A stretch of 50,811 bases of DNA, taken from Bacteroidota bacterium (GTDB taxonomy: Bacteria; Bacteroidota; Bacteroidia; AKYH767-A; OLB10). Shown here piece by piece: positions 7,211 to 14,747 of this stretch. Numbering within the stretch: the first letter of the stretch is position 1; each line of letters starts with the position of its first letter. Under the pieces are notes generated by a model. That model was not told the DNA's origin and ran no database searches. It saw only the letters and a program-made list of their open reading frames with translations. Location of the stretch: positions 1 through 50,811 of the forward strand of contig JADKFA010000031.1 in the NCBI GenBank assembly GCA_016717725.1. The letters run 5' to 3'. The position numbers and the translations under genes were made by a program.

Positions 7211-9733
7211 CTAAAACTTTGTCTGCATTTTAAAATTTAAAATTCGACTCGTTAAGTAATTCGGAATTCCATACTGCCGACCAGAAATATCTGTAATCCA
7301 CGAATAAGAAATGGTATTACTCACCTGCAATAAATTGAAAACTTCAATGCTAAAGATTAATGATTTCAAGTTCCTTATTACTGGAATTCTACTTTTGTTT
7401 TCTCCATCTTCATCAATGGCAATCTTAGAAAATCCAATATCAACACGTCGGTAGGATGGGCCACGAAGAATATCTTTATAGCGATCAGGACCTGGAGGAC
7501 CAAAAGGTAAACCCGTTCCAAAAACTAAATTCAAATGCATCCGTACCGTTGGGTTTTTCGGAAGATAATCTTGGAAGAACATGCTGAATGTTATTCGTTG
7601 ATCGGTAGGTCGAGGAATATCTCCTGGAGTTACTTTTAAACTATCAGTTGCTACTTCATCAAAAGTGTATCCTTTAATAATCTCTTCTCCACTGGCATTA
7701 TAATAACGAAAATATCCATCGTCTTTTATATCTTCTACTGTTTTCAGAATACCCATCGATACCCACGATTCAATGCCATTTACGAATTCTCCATTAATTC
7801 GGAAATCCAATCCTGTTGCATATCCACTCGCATTATTTTTTGCCAAATAGCGAATACGTGTATTGTCGAGTTTGTATGGAATTAAATTATCCATTTTCTT
7901 ATAATACACTTCACTCGTCAATTTAAATTCCCGACCCCATGCGAGGAATTGATAGTCGCTACCAAGCACAAAATGTATTGTTTTTTGTGATTCAATATTT
8001 CTATTGATTTTTCCCTCGAGGTTTCTCATCTCACGGTAAAAAGGTGGTTGGTAATATAAACCTGTAGCTGCTCTCAAGGATAATCGTTTGCTCCATTTTG
8101 GTTTCCAGGAAACACTCGCACGAGGACTAATATTCAGCTCTTCATTTAGATCCCAGTAAGCGCCTCGTACACCAATCGTAAAAGAAATACGATCGAGGTT
8201 CCATGTATTTTGGATATAAGCGTTAAATCGATTGGAGTTTAAATTGATTTTGCTCTTCACCACATTATTTAAAATAATTTGTTGGTTGGGATTTCCATTT
8301 TGACCTGGATTATCATCGGGGTGTGGTACTGAATAGTCAGCCGAATCACGGTATTGCCATTCGTCCAATTCATCGTGAATAGTTTCAATTTGCGCTTTTA
8401 GTCCCCACTGCCACTGATGATTTTTTGAACGATAAGTTCCGATGTGTGATGCAGTTCTCACAAATGCTTCTAACTCGTTTCTTGCATGATCTAAGAATCC
8501 GCCTACACCACGATTGAAAGCTATATTTCCAAATTCTGAAGAACCTAAGTCTCTCTCTAACTCATCTAAAAAATATTGACCTAAAACATCGAAAAACTCT
8601 TTTTCTCTCGAGTAAAAAGCGGATCCTATGAATTTTAATTTGACGCTATCATTCACTTGATGAGTTAATGTAATGGCTCCTGTTCCTGTATTGTATTGAT
8701 CAATTTCCTGGCCTTCAAAAAAGACGGTAAAACGTAAGGCTTCATTGATACTTCCAAATTCAGTTTGTCGAGTTGATGGAATCACTTTAAACTGATTGGA
8801 TGAATAATTTCCTAAAAAAGAAATATCTGTTTTCTTGGAAATTTTATAATTCAATATTGTTTGAACATCAGTAAACCTAGGTTTGTATTCTCCTTGTGTA
8901 TCTAATTTCTTTAATAGAAATTGATTGGAACGATGACGTACTCCTGTGAGCCAAGTGAATTTATCATTCTTACTTGCACCTTCTAAATGAAGCGATCCGC
9001 CCATCAAACTGGCATTGGCAGAGCCAGTAAATTTTTTCGGGGTGCGATATTTAATATCTAAAACAGAACTCATCTTATCGCCATACTGTGCACTGAATCC
9101 TCCAGAGCTAAAACTAATATCAGCAACTAAATCGGGATTGATAAAACTTAATCCTTCTTGTTGTCCTGAGCGTACCAAGAATGGACGATAAATTTCAACA
9201 TCATTTACATACACTAAATTTTCATCAAAGCTTCCTCCTCGAACAGAATAGTTCGATGAAAGTTCATTGTTGGAAACTACACCCGGCATCGTTTTTAAAA
9301 AACTTTCGAAGTTGCCCGAAACATTAGGGAGTTGTTCTATGGTTCGAGGTTCAATTCGAATAATCGTTAAATCACCTGGACGGATAGCCTCAACCGTTAT
9401 ACTTTGAAAATCATGAACGGTGCTTATCAATCGAATGTCAAGTAATTTGTCTTCACCCGGCTTCAAGCGTAGATGAACTTTCTCCGTTGTAAATCCTAAA
9501 TAAGAAAATATTAGGATAATGTCACGATAGGGCGCAATCTTAATTTCATATTTCCCTTTTTGATCACTGATAGCTCCTCCAGGTTCTCCATTAATAGAAA
9601 TAGAAACTGCTTCGAGTGGTTTACCAATGGAATCACGTACCACTCCATGCACCGTAGCATCTTGAGCATGTAGTGTTGAAGCATTCAAAATAAAAAAGTA
9701 AAGTAAGATGAGGAGGAGTGGGAGACGATTCAC
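7211..9733 (-). CDS. TonB-dependent outer membrane receptor with CarboxypepD_reg N-domain
   Basis: 840 residues. Signal peptide (LLLILLYFFILNASTLHAQ), then a carboxypeptidase-regulatory-like beta sandwich (about 25-110, VHGVVRDSIGKPLEAVSISI), a plug domain (about 120-235, with LPNVSGNFESFLKTMPGV and YSVRGGSFDENLVYVND), and a long 22-strand-type barrel rich in aromatic/Tyr strands ending in LNFKMQTKF. Imports an unknown ligand across the outer membrane with TonB energy. There is no SusD partner, so it is not a Sus-type polysaccharide locus. It follows the small CarboxypepD gene by 2 nt and precedes yciH by 3 nt. Substrate unknown. Confidence 0.9.
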   Translation of the reverse strand: MNRLPLLLILLYFFILNASTLHAQDATVHGVVRDSIGKPLEAVSISINGEPGGAISDQKGKYEIKIAPYRDIILIFSYLGFTTEKVHLRLKPGEDKLLDIRLISTVHDFQSITVEAIRPGDLTIIRIEPRTIEQLPNVSGNFESFLKTMPGVVSNNELSSNYSVRGGSFDENLVYVNDVEIYRPFLVRSGQQEGLSFINPDLVADISFSSGGFSAQYGDKMSSVLDIKYRTPKKFTGSANASLMGGSLHLEGASKNDKFTWLTGVRHRSNQFLLKKLDTQGEYKPRFTDVQTILNYKISKKTDISFLGNYSSNQFKVIPSTRQTEFGSINEALRFTVFFEGQEIDQYNTGTGAITLTHQVNDSVKLKFIGSAFYSREKEFFDVLGQYFLDELERDLGSSEFGNIAFNRGVGGFLDHARNELEAFVRTASHIGTYRSKNHQWQWGLKAQIETIHDELDEWQYRDSADYSVPHPDDNPGQNGNPNQQIILNNVVKSKINLNSNRFNAYIQNTWNLDRISFTIGVRGAYWDLNEELNISPRASVSWKPKWSKRLSLRAATGLYYQPPFYREMRNLEGKINRNIESQKTIHFVLGSDYQFLAWGREFKLTSEVYYKKMDNLIPYKLDNTRIRYLAKNNASGYATGLDFRINGEFVNGIESWVSMGILKTVEDIKDDGYFRYYNASGEEIIKGYTFDEVATDSLKVTPGDIPRPTDQRITFSMFFQDYLPKNPTVRMHLNLVFGTGLPFGPPGPDRYKDILRGPSYRRVDIGFSKIAIDEDGENKSRIPVIRNLKSLIFSIEVFNLLQVSNTISYSWITDISGRQYGIPNYLTSRILNFKMQTKF

Positions 9734-9735
9734 AA

Positions 9736-10395
9736 TTATTCTTTTTCTTTTTTCTTATAAGCGCCGTCCTTCCACGATTGAATAAATGCAGCCCAAGCTA
9801 ATGGATTCAATAACGTTATAGATGGAAATTGTCCTTGTGAATAAAGTTGAGTTTGTCTTTGTTGTAATGCCAATTGGTAATTCAATCCACCATCATAAAT
9901 AACTTGGGCTTGAACCTCTTTTAAAGATGCTAATTCGAAATTGCGCTGTGCACGTTTTAAATCATCATCCGATAATTTCAATGCAATGAAGGCTCGTTTA
10001 AATTCTTCTTTTGTAGGCCAAGGATATACAACGGCTTCTTTTAAATTGATGATGTCACGAACTAGAACTTGAATAATTGAATAATGTTGTTCATCCAACG
10101 AATCAGGAATAAGGTATGAAGATGTTTTAAAACCTACATACTGAAAATCGATGGTGTCACCTTTCATCGCAACAAAAGAAAAGAATCCGTAAAAGTCAGT
10201 GATGGTTCCTCTTCTTGCATTTCGAATGATCACATTTGTAAATGGAATGGGTTGTAATGAATCCGCACTTACAACAACTCCTGAAAACTGAATGAGTGAT
10301 TTGTCTTGAGCTGGTTTACTTTGTCCGTTACTAATTCCATGTATGATGAATAAAAGTAATAGTGTTATTAAGAATTGAGTTCTAGGTAAGTTCAT
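9736..10395 (-). CDS. Exported protein with carboxypeptidase-regulatory-like domain
   Basis: 219 residues. Signal peptide (FLITLLLLFIIHGISNGQ), then a CarboxypepD_reg-like domain at about 33-115 (FSGVVVSADSLQPIPFTNVI, GTITDFYGFFSF, DTIDFQYVGFKTSSY). The C-terminal half is helical, charged and Q-rich with no motif I recognise. First gene of the operon with the TonB-dependent receptor; the pair may work together at the outer membrane (inference). Start supported by the -7 element 7 nt upstream. Confidence 0.82.
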   Translation of the reverse strand: MNLPRTQFLITLLLLFIIHGISNGQSKPAQDKSLIQFSGVVVSADSLQPIPFTNVIIRNARRGTITDFYGFFSFVAMKGDTIDFQYVGFKTSSYLIPDSLDEQHYSIIQVLVRDIINLKEAVVYPWPTKEEFKRAFIALKLSDDDLKRAQRNFELASLKEVQAQVIYDGGLNYQLALQQRQTQLYSQGQFPSITLLNPLAWAAFIQSWKDGAYKKKEKE

Positions 10396-10402
10396 GTCTT
10401 TG

Positions 10403-10410
10403 CAAAAATA
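10403..10410 (-). promoter_or_regulatory. -7 element TATTTTTG for the receptor operon
   Basis: Minus-strand TATTTTTG fits TAnnTTTG and ends 7 nt before the ATG at 10395. No clear -33 TTG. Confidence 0.45.
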
Positions 10411-10798
10411 AATTTTTAAGAACTAGTAACGTCGTTTTTAAAGAATTATTGATTGGAATCGTTAATAAAAATAGAGTATTCAAAGCTGTTTAGAAGTTAA
10501 TTTCTAAAAAAAGCCCCTTAATTCCGACTTTTATGTCTGAAAAGTTGATATTTCAATTGTAATGATTTTGTCATAAAATTTTTTCTACTCGATAATTAAA
10601 TTATACTAGGTTGTCAAACGTTATACTATTAACGAATAAGCAATAAATCCGCTTAGTATTTGTTGCAACAATTAAATAGATCCCAATATTTTGTGAATCT
10701 ATCAAAATACTGGGTTAATAGACTGAATGTCACGGTCGTTGAGAATGTATATGGCATAAAATTTGTTGTAGCAGGTTCACACACCAACCAAGACTAAA
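10411..10798. other. Intergenic region upstream of rpoD, no gene seen
   Basis: 388 nt, A+T-rich. TAGTATTTG (ending 10660) and TAAAATTTG (10756-10764) resemble -7 boxes but have three bases between TA and TTTG, so I do not call a promoter. I see no ORF, RNA gene or repeat. An unusually long leader for rpoD is possible. Confidence 0.4.
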
Positions 10799-11662
10799 AT
10801 GAGACAGCTAAAAATTACACAAAGCATTACCAATCGAGAAAGTGCATCCTTAGAAAAATATTTGCAAGACATTGGTAAAGAGGGAATGATAACTCCACAA
10901 GAGGAGGTTGTTCTCGCACAAAAAATTCGAAATGGAGACCATGATGCCCTTGATAAATTAACAAGGGCCAATCTAAGATTTGTTGTTTCCGTAGCAAAGC
11001 AGTATCAAAACCAAGGAATGAGTCTTCCTGATTTAATAAACGAAGGCAATTTAGGACTCATTAAAGCAGCCCAGCGTTTCGACGAAACCAAGGGTTTCAA
11101 ATTCATATCGTATGCAGTTTGGTGGATTCGTCAAAGCATATTACAAGCTATTGCTGAACAAAGTAGGATGGTTCGACTCCCTCTCAATCAGATTGGGGCC
11201 ATGAACAAAGTCAAGAAAGCTTTAGCAAAATTGGAGCAGAAATATGGACGAGATCCAAGCGCAGAGGAAATCTCAGAAGCAGTTGACATTAGTTACAACC
11301 AAATAAGAGATGCAATAAGGGGTTCTGTACGTCCCATTTCCATGGATGCACCTTTCGACAACAGCGATGAAAGCAATACCTTATTAGACGTAATGGTAAA
11401 TGAAGAAATCCCAAGTGCTGACTCGTCCTTAATGGATGAATCCTTAACAGCGGATATAAATCGATCTTTAAATACCTTATCCAAACGAGAGTCGGATGTA
11501 CTTCGATTATTCTTCGGAATTGGATACAGAGTATCGATGTCGCTTGATGAAATTGGATTAGAACTCGGACTCACCCGTGAGAGAGTTCGACAAATAAAAG
11601 AGAGTGGTTTGCGTCGACTTAAACATAACTCTCGAAATAAGTTACTTAAGTCGTATTTGTAA
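10799..11662 (+). CDS. rpoD: Primary sigma-70 family RNA polymerase sigma factor
   Basis: 287 residues, the short form of RpoD typical of Bacteroidota (no region 1.1 and no large non-conserved insert). Region 1.2: SASLEKYLQDIGKEGMITPQ; region 2: NLRFVVSVAKQY, DLINEGNLGLIKAAQRFD and the -10 recognition helix KFISYAVWWIRQSI; region 3: RLPLNQIGAMNKV; region 4: LGLTRERVRQIKESGLRRLK (-35/-33 recognition helix-turn-helix). It is expected to recognise the TTG-N19-TAnnTTTG promoters seen in this window. Monocistronic, closed by the terminator at 11687. The tandem tRNA arrays begin just after it. Confidence 0.95.
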   Translation: MRQLKITQSITNRESASLEKYLQDIGKEGMITPQEEVVLAQKIRNGDHDALDKLTRANLRFVVSVAKQYQNQGMSLPDLINEGNLGLIKAAQRFDETKGFKFISYAVWWIRQSILQAIAEQSRMVRLPLNQIGAMNKVKKALAKLEQKYGRDPSAEEISEAVDISYNQIRDAIRGSVRPISMDAPFDNSDESNTLLDVMVNEEIPSADSSLMDESLTADINRSLNTLSKRESDVLRLFFGIGYRVSMSLDEIGLELGLTRERVRQIKESGLRRLKHNSRNKLLKSYL

Positions 11663-11686
11663 TTGTTTATTTATTTATTCTTAGAT

Positions 11687-11714
11687 GAAAGGGGAGCTAA
11701 AAACTCCCCTTTTC
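11687..11714 (+). terminator. rpoD terminator
   Basis: Stem GAAAGGGGAG/CTCCCCTTTTC with a 7-nt A-rich loop, 24 nt after the rpoD stop. The right arm itself contributes the U-run. Confidence 0.8.
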
Positions 11715-11721
11715 ATTTTAG

Positions 11722-11805
11722 TGATCCCGAGGCGTCCGGTAGCACGTGCTACTGGACGAACCCATAATCACTCGGGCGCTCCTGACCGTTATGCTTTTTA
11801 GAAGG
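11722..11805 (-). pseudogene. tRNA-Arg-derived repeat, distal copy
   Basis: Read on the minus strand it starts with anticodon-arm sequence CCTTCTAA as in tRNA-Arg(TCT), keeps ACGGTCAGG and GTTCG (T-loop), and ends with CGCCTCGGGATCAC, identical to the tRNA 3' end. Between GGTCAGG and GTTCG it has an extra, mostly unpaired segment, and after GTTCG an extra near-perfect palindrome (11735-11758 is its core). The 5' half of the tRNA is missing. Not a working tRNA; either a decayed copy or a structured RNA. It is followed upstream (in transcription order) by a copy of the tRNA-Arg terminator. Confidence 0.75.
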
Positions 11806-11810
11806 ATGAA

Positions 11811-11843
11811 AAACAAAAAAAGGTAACTCGAAGAGTTACCTTT
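11811..11843 (-). terminator. Second copy of the tRNA-Arg terminator
   Basis: Perfect stem AAAGGTAACTC-GAA-GAGTTACCTTT followed on the minus strand by a T-rich tract. Identical to the copy at 11951-11983, separating the two tRNA-derived repeats. Confidence 0.8.
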
Positions 11844-11853
11844 ATCATTAATG

Positions 11854-11945
11854 TGATCCCGAGGCGTCCAGTAGCACGTGCTACCGGACGAACCCAGTAG
11901 TAGTCACTACTGGGCAAGCTCCTGACCGTTATGCTTTTTAGAAGG
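11854..11945 (-). pseudogene. tRNA-Arg-derived repeat, proximal copy
   Basis: Same layout as the copy at 11722: CCTTCTAA anticodon-arm remnant, ACGGTCAGG, GTTCG and the exact tRNA 3' end CGCCTCGGGATCAC. Here the first insert is a perfect hairpin, CCCAGTAGT-AGTC-ACTACTGGG, and the second is the same near-palindrome as in the distal copy but in the opposite orientation. The unit, with spacer and terminator, is about 140 bp; the distal unit is 132 bp. Confidence 0.78.
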
Positions 11946-11950
11946 ATGAA

Positions 11951-11983
11951 AAACAAAAAAAGGTAACTCGAAGAGTTACCTTT
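11951..11983 (-). terminator. tRNA-Arg terminator
   Basis: On the minus strand, AAAGGTAACTC-TTC-GAGTTACCTTT followed by TTTTGTTT, 10 nt after the tRNA-Arg 3' end. An 11-bp perfect stem. Confidence 0.88.
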
Positions 11984-11993
11984 ATCATTAATG

Positions 11994-12067
11994 TGATCCC
12001 GAGGCGATTCGAACGCCTGACCGTCTGCTTAGAAGGCAGATGCTCTATCCAGCTGAGCTACGGGATC
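11994..12067 (-). tRNA. tRNA-Arg (anticodon TCT)
   Basis: 74 nt, no encoded CCA. Acceptor GATCCCG/CGGGATC with discriminator A, D-arm GCTC-AGCTGGATA-GAGC, anticodon arm TCTGC-CTTCTAA-GCAGA, T-arm AGGCG-TTCGAAT-CGCCT. All stems are perfect. It reads AGA/AGG codons. Preceded by a -7 box at 12085 and followed by its terminator and two derived repeats. Confidence 0.97.
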
Positions 12068-12084
12068 CTTTTTAATTGGGACTG

Positions 12085-12092
12085 CAAATTTA
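12085..12092 (-). promoter_or_regulatory. -7 element TAAATTTG for tRNA-Arg
   Basis: Minus-strand TAAATTTG fits TAnnTTTG, 17 nt before the tRNA 5' end. The same octamer precedes tRNA-Ser. Confidence 0.55.
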
Positions 12093-12135
12093 TTGGAATT
12101 TTTCAGTTTAAGGCCGATTTAGTTCGAAATTAATA

Positions 12136-12143
12136 TATCTTTG
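12136..12143 (+). promoter_or_regulatory. -7 element TATCTTTG for tRNA-Pro
   Basis: Fits TAnnTTTG and lies 52 nt before the tRNA-Pro 5' end, giving a 5' leader that would need processing. Confidence 0.5.
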
Positions 12144-12195
12144 CACCTCCGGAAAAAAATCCTAGATCAATTTCGGCCTTTTAATTTCAACTTTT

Positions 12196-12269
12196 CGGGG
12201 TGTAGCGTAGCCCGGTATCGCGCCTGCTTTGGGAGCAGGAGGTCGTAGGTTCGAATCCTGCCACCCCGA
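12196..12269 (+). tRNA. tRNA-Pro (anticodon TGG)
   Basis: 74 nt, no encoded CCA. Acceptor CGGGGTG/CACCCCG, the C1-G72 start typical of tRNA-Pro, anticodon arm CCTGC-TTTGGGA-GCAGG, T-arm GTAGG-TTCGAAT-CCTGC. Followed by a strong terminator at 12292. Confidence 0.97.
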
Positions 12270-12291
12270 CAAAACAAGCCCAATTCAACTG

Positions 12292-12317
12292 AACCCTGCT
12301 TTTGCAGGGTTTTTTTG
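12292..12317 (+). terminator. tRNA-Pro terminator
   Basis: AACCCTGC-TTTT-GCAGGGTT followed by a T-run. A 14-bp inverted repeat (AATTCAACTGAACC at 12282, its complement at 12382) surrounds it. Confidence 0.88.
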
Positions 12318-12414
12318 TTTTATACCAAACAAAGCAAGTTTACTTGTGAATGTGTGGGGAAAACAAAAAAGAACCATTTATGGTTCAGTTGAATTTATTT
12401 GATTTAGTCACCCC

Positions 12415-12842
12415 CACCACAGGATCAGCACTGACGCCACGCGGTCAGTGCTAATCCTGTTTTATAGCAAGTCTTTCAAACTCGCTTGAAAAAGACTTGT
12501 AAAAAACAAAAGCCAACGGCTCTTTTATTGGGTTTGTTTTAGTTCCCATGAAGTACAGTGCTTTCTAGAAGTATTTCGCAAAGCTTCAACTTCTGGGTTC
12601 AGCACAGACTTCTTGGCGCGGCCCACCACAGGATCAGCACTGACGCCACGCGGTCAGTGCTAATCCTGTTTTATAGCAAGTCTTTCAAGCTCGCTTGAAA
12701 AAGACTTGCAAAAAACAAAAACCAACGGCTCTTTTTGTTGGGTTTGTTTTAGTTCCCAAGAAGTACAGTGCATCCCAGAAGTATTTCGCAAAGCTTCAAC
12801 TTCTGGGTTCAGCACAGACTTCTTGGCGCGGCCCACCACAAA
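12415..12842. repeat. Two tandem copies of a 209-bp hairpin-rich repeat
   Basis: Direct repeats start at 12415 and 12624 and end with a third partial start at 12834. Each unit has: a 17-bp stem (ACAGGATCAGCACTGAC with one mismatch in its partner); a second stem, GCAAGTCTTTCAAGC...GCTTG...AAAGACTTGC, more perfect in copy 2; a small AGCCAACGGCT hairpin; and CAGAAG...CTTCTG. Copies differ by scattered substitutions and a few indels. Short reading frames through the repeat (up to 70 codons) show no known protein and differ between copies, so I treat it as non-coding. No T-run terminator is obvious. Confidence 0.85.
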
Positions 12843-12927
12843 AACATTCACTTCTCCATTACTGCCCTCGAGAGCCTCAGGCAGCTATGTAGAGAATATA
12901 TTTATTTGTTTTGTCTAATATTTATCC

Positions 12928-13030
12928 TCCGATACACCGATTCACCTCGCGAGGCTTCGCGATCACCGATTCTCTGATTCACCTCCCGATAGCTATCGGG
13001 ACCACCAATCCACCGATCCACCGATCCGCC
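12928..13030. repeat. CACCGATTC-type low-complexity repeat with two palindromes
   Basis: At least six variants of ACCGAT(T/C)C follow one another, broken by TCGCGAGGCTTCGCGA and the perfect 18-nt palindrome TCCCGATAGCTATCGGGA. It lies 40 nt upstream of deoD. Probably an expanded intergenic repeat; no regulatory role is shown. Confidence 0.6.
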
Positions 13031-13069
13031 ATTCCAATTTTCCCTATCTTCATCATCCAAAATAAAATT

Positions 13070-13780
13070 ATGAGTCTACACATCAGCGCTAACCTAGGAG
13101 AAATTGCCCCCGTAGTTTTAATTGCAGGAGATCCACTAAGAGCCAAGCATATGGCTGAATATTTTTTGGCTGATATTAAATTAGTGAGTCAAACTCGAAA
13201 TGCTTTTTACTTTACAGGGATGTATAAAGGAAAGCAAATTAGTATCGGTGCAAGCGGAATGGGTTGTCCTTCGATTGGTATTTATGCTTACGAATTGTAC
13301 GATTTTTATAAAGTCGATTGTATCATCCGCATCGGAACTGCAGGAGCTTATTCAACAGATTTAAACGTATACGATTTGGTGAACGTTGATAAAGCTTATA
13401 GTGAGTCTACTTTTGCTTCTGAAGCTTTTGGATACCCTGAAAATTATTTTTCATATCAAGGAAATTGTTTTGAAAAAATTAATGAAGCAGCAAATACGCT
13501 GGATGTTAAAGTTCGATCAACCAATATTCACTCGAGTGATGTTTTTTATAGAGCAATTCCTGGAACACCACCCATAGCCTCTTCAAATAATTGCTTAGCG
13601 GTAGAGATGGAAGCATTTGCTTTATTTTCAACTGCAAAATTTTTGAAAAAGAAAGCCGGAACACTTTTAACCATTTCGGATGTTATTCCTACTGGAGCTT
13701 TTATTTCACCTGATGAAAGAGAAAAGGCACTTCAACCTATGATGAAAGTTGCGCTAGAAGCTGGGATAGAGTTTTTGTAA
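13070..13780 (+). CDS. deoD: Purine nucleoside phosphorylase, DeoD type
   Basis: Phosphorolysis of purine (deoxy)nucleosides to base and (deoxy)ribose-1-phosphate. 236 residues from the ATG at 13070, matching the family length (about 235-239); an open frame extends back to 12911 but only through the CACCGATTC repeat, so I reject that start. Visible: HISANLGEIAPVVLIAGDPLRAK (phosphate/nucleoside site, start of the family), GASGMGCPSIGIYAYEL, IRIGTAGAY, VEMEAFALF (ribose-binding Met/Glu) and TISDVIPTG with the catalytic Asp. Monocistronic, no clear promoter (a TATCTTCA at 13045 is only a weak match). Confidence 0.95.
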   Translation: MSLHISANLGEIAPVVLIAGDPLRAKHMAEYFLADIKLVSQTRNAFYFTGMYKGKQISIGASGMGCPSIGIYAYELYDFYKVDCIIRIGTAGAYSTDLNVYDLVNVDKAYSESTFASEAFGYPENYFSYQGNCFEKINEAANTLDVKVRSTNIHSSDVFYRAIPGTPPIASSNNCLAVEMEAFALFSTAKFLKKKAGTLLTISDVIPTGAFISPDEREKALQPMMKVALEAGIEFL

Positions 13781-14100
13781 GAATTGATTTAACATTAATA
13801 TTTAGCCTTGACACTATTTAATTGATAGATTGCCAATCTGTATTTGCGGAACTTGGCTACTAAGCCTGGTTAACGTTGACCGATTTTAAACTAATCAAAA
13901 AATAAAGTTGGAATCTAACTTATTGAATATTACGTATTTGATTTGTGTTTAAAATTTATTTAGTGGTCAATATTCTTGCGATTAGGACCAAGGATAGAGA
14001 AATAATTAAAAAGAGTAGCGCAGTAATGCTATATCTACTTGATAATTAAGCCAAATCCAAATTTCTAAAATCTATAATCTTAAATCTAACCTCCTTACAA
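13781..14100. other. Intergenic region after deoD, no gene seen
   Basis: 320 nt, A+T-rich. On the minus strand near 13955-14040 a run of about 28 codons encodes a hydrophobic helix-like stretch (ITALLFLIISLSLVLIA) but has no start codon after the preceding stop. It could be a relic; I do not call it a gene. No terminator seen. Confidence 0.35.
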
Positions 14101-14740
14101 AAGCGAGCTTGTGACGACTGAAAACTTGTCCCGCAGAACTGCGGGAGGGAGTAACTGCGTTGATCCCTAAGGGTGGAGCCTTGCAAGTACATCAAAATCC
14201 CCAAGGGCTTTGCCCTTGTGATTTTTTGTTTTCCAAGCATTCACAAGCGAGCTTTTGACGGCTGAAAAGGGATTAACTCCGTTGATCCCTGGTGGGGGGG
14301 CCTTGCAAGGACATTAAAATCCCCAAGGGCTTTGCCCTTGTGATTTTTGTTTTCCAAGCATTCACAAGCGAGCTTTTGACGGCTGAAAGGATTAACTGCG
14401 TTGATCCCTAGTGGGGGAGCCTTGCAAGGACATTAAAATCCCCAAGGGCTTTGCCCTTGTGATTTTTTGTTTTCCAAGCATTCACAAGCGAGCTTTTGAC
14501 GGCTGAAAAGGGATTAACTCCGTTGATCCCTAGTGGGGGAGCCTTGCAAGGACATTAAAATCCCCAAGGGCTTTGCCCTTGTGATTTTTTTTTCCAAGCA
14601 TTCACAAGCGAGCTTTTGACGGCTGAAAAGGGATTAACTCCGTTGTTCACTAGTGGGGGAGCCTTGCAAGGACATTAAAATCCCCAAGGGCTTTGCCCTT
14701 GTGATTTTTTGTTTTCCAAGCATTCACAAGCGAGCTTGCT
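14101..14740. repeat. Tandem array: five copies of a ~120-bp hairpin unit plus a partial sixth
   Basis: Units begin with AAGCGAGCTT at 14101, 14245, 14366, 14486, 14606 and 14728 (partial), with spacings 144, 121, 120, 120 and 122. Each holds GGGATTAACTCCGTTGATCCC-like stems (9 bp with one G-T pair), CCTTGCAAGG, and CAAGGGC-TTT-GCCCTTG followed by a T-rich tract like a plus-strand terminator. The first unit is longer because of an extra CCCGCAG-AA-CTGCGGG hairpin. No credible ORF. It ends against the tRNA-Ser terminator. Confidence 0.88.
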
Positions 14741-14747
14741 CTGCTTT

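Noticed and set aside
12660..12977. Several 60-70 codon frames inside the 209-bp repeat
   Set aside because: They follow the repeat, differ between copies, and encode no recognisable domain.
12911..13069. 53-codon N-terminal extension of deoD
   Set aside because: It is a translation of the ACCGATTC repeat; the family start is at 13070.
14046..14240. 64-codon minus-strand frame in the first unit of the 120-bp array
   Set aside because: Lies across hairpins and is not maintained in the other units.
14101..14740. CRISPR array
   Set aside because: The whole 120-bp unit repeats with no unique spacers, and there are no cas genes.
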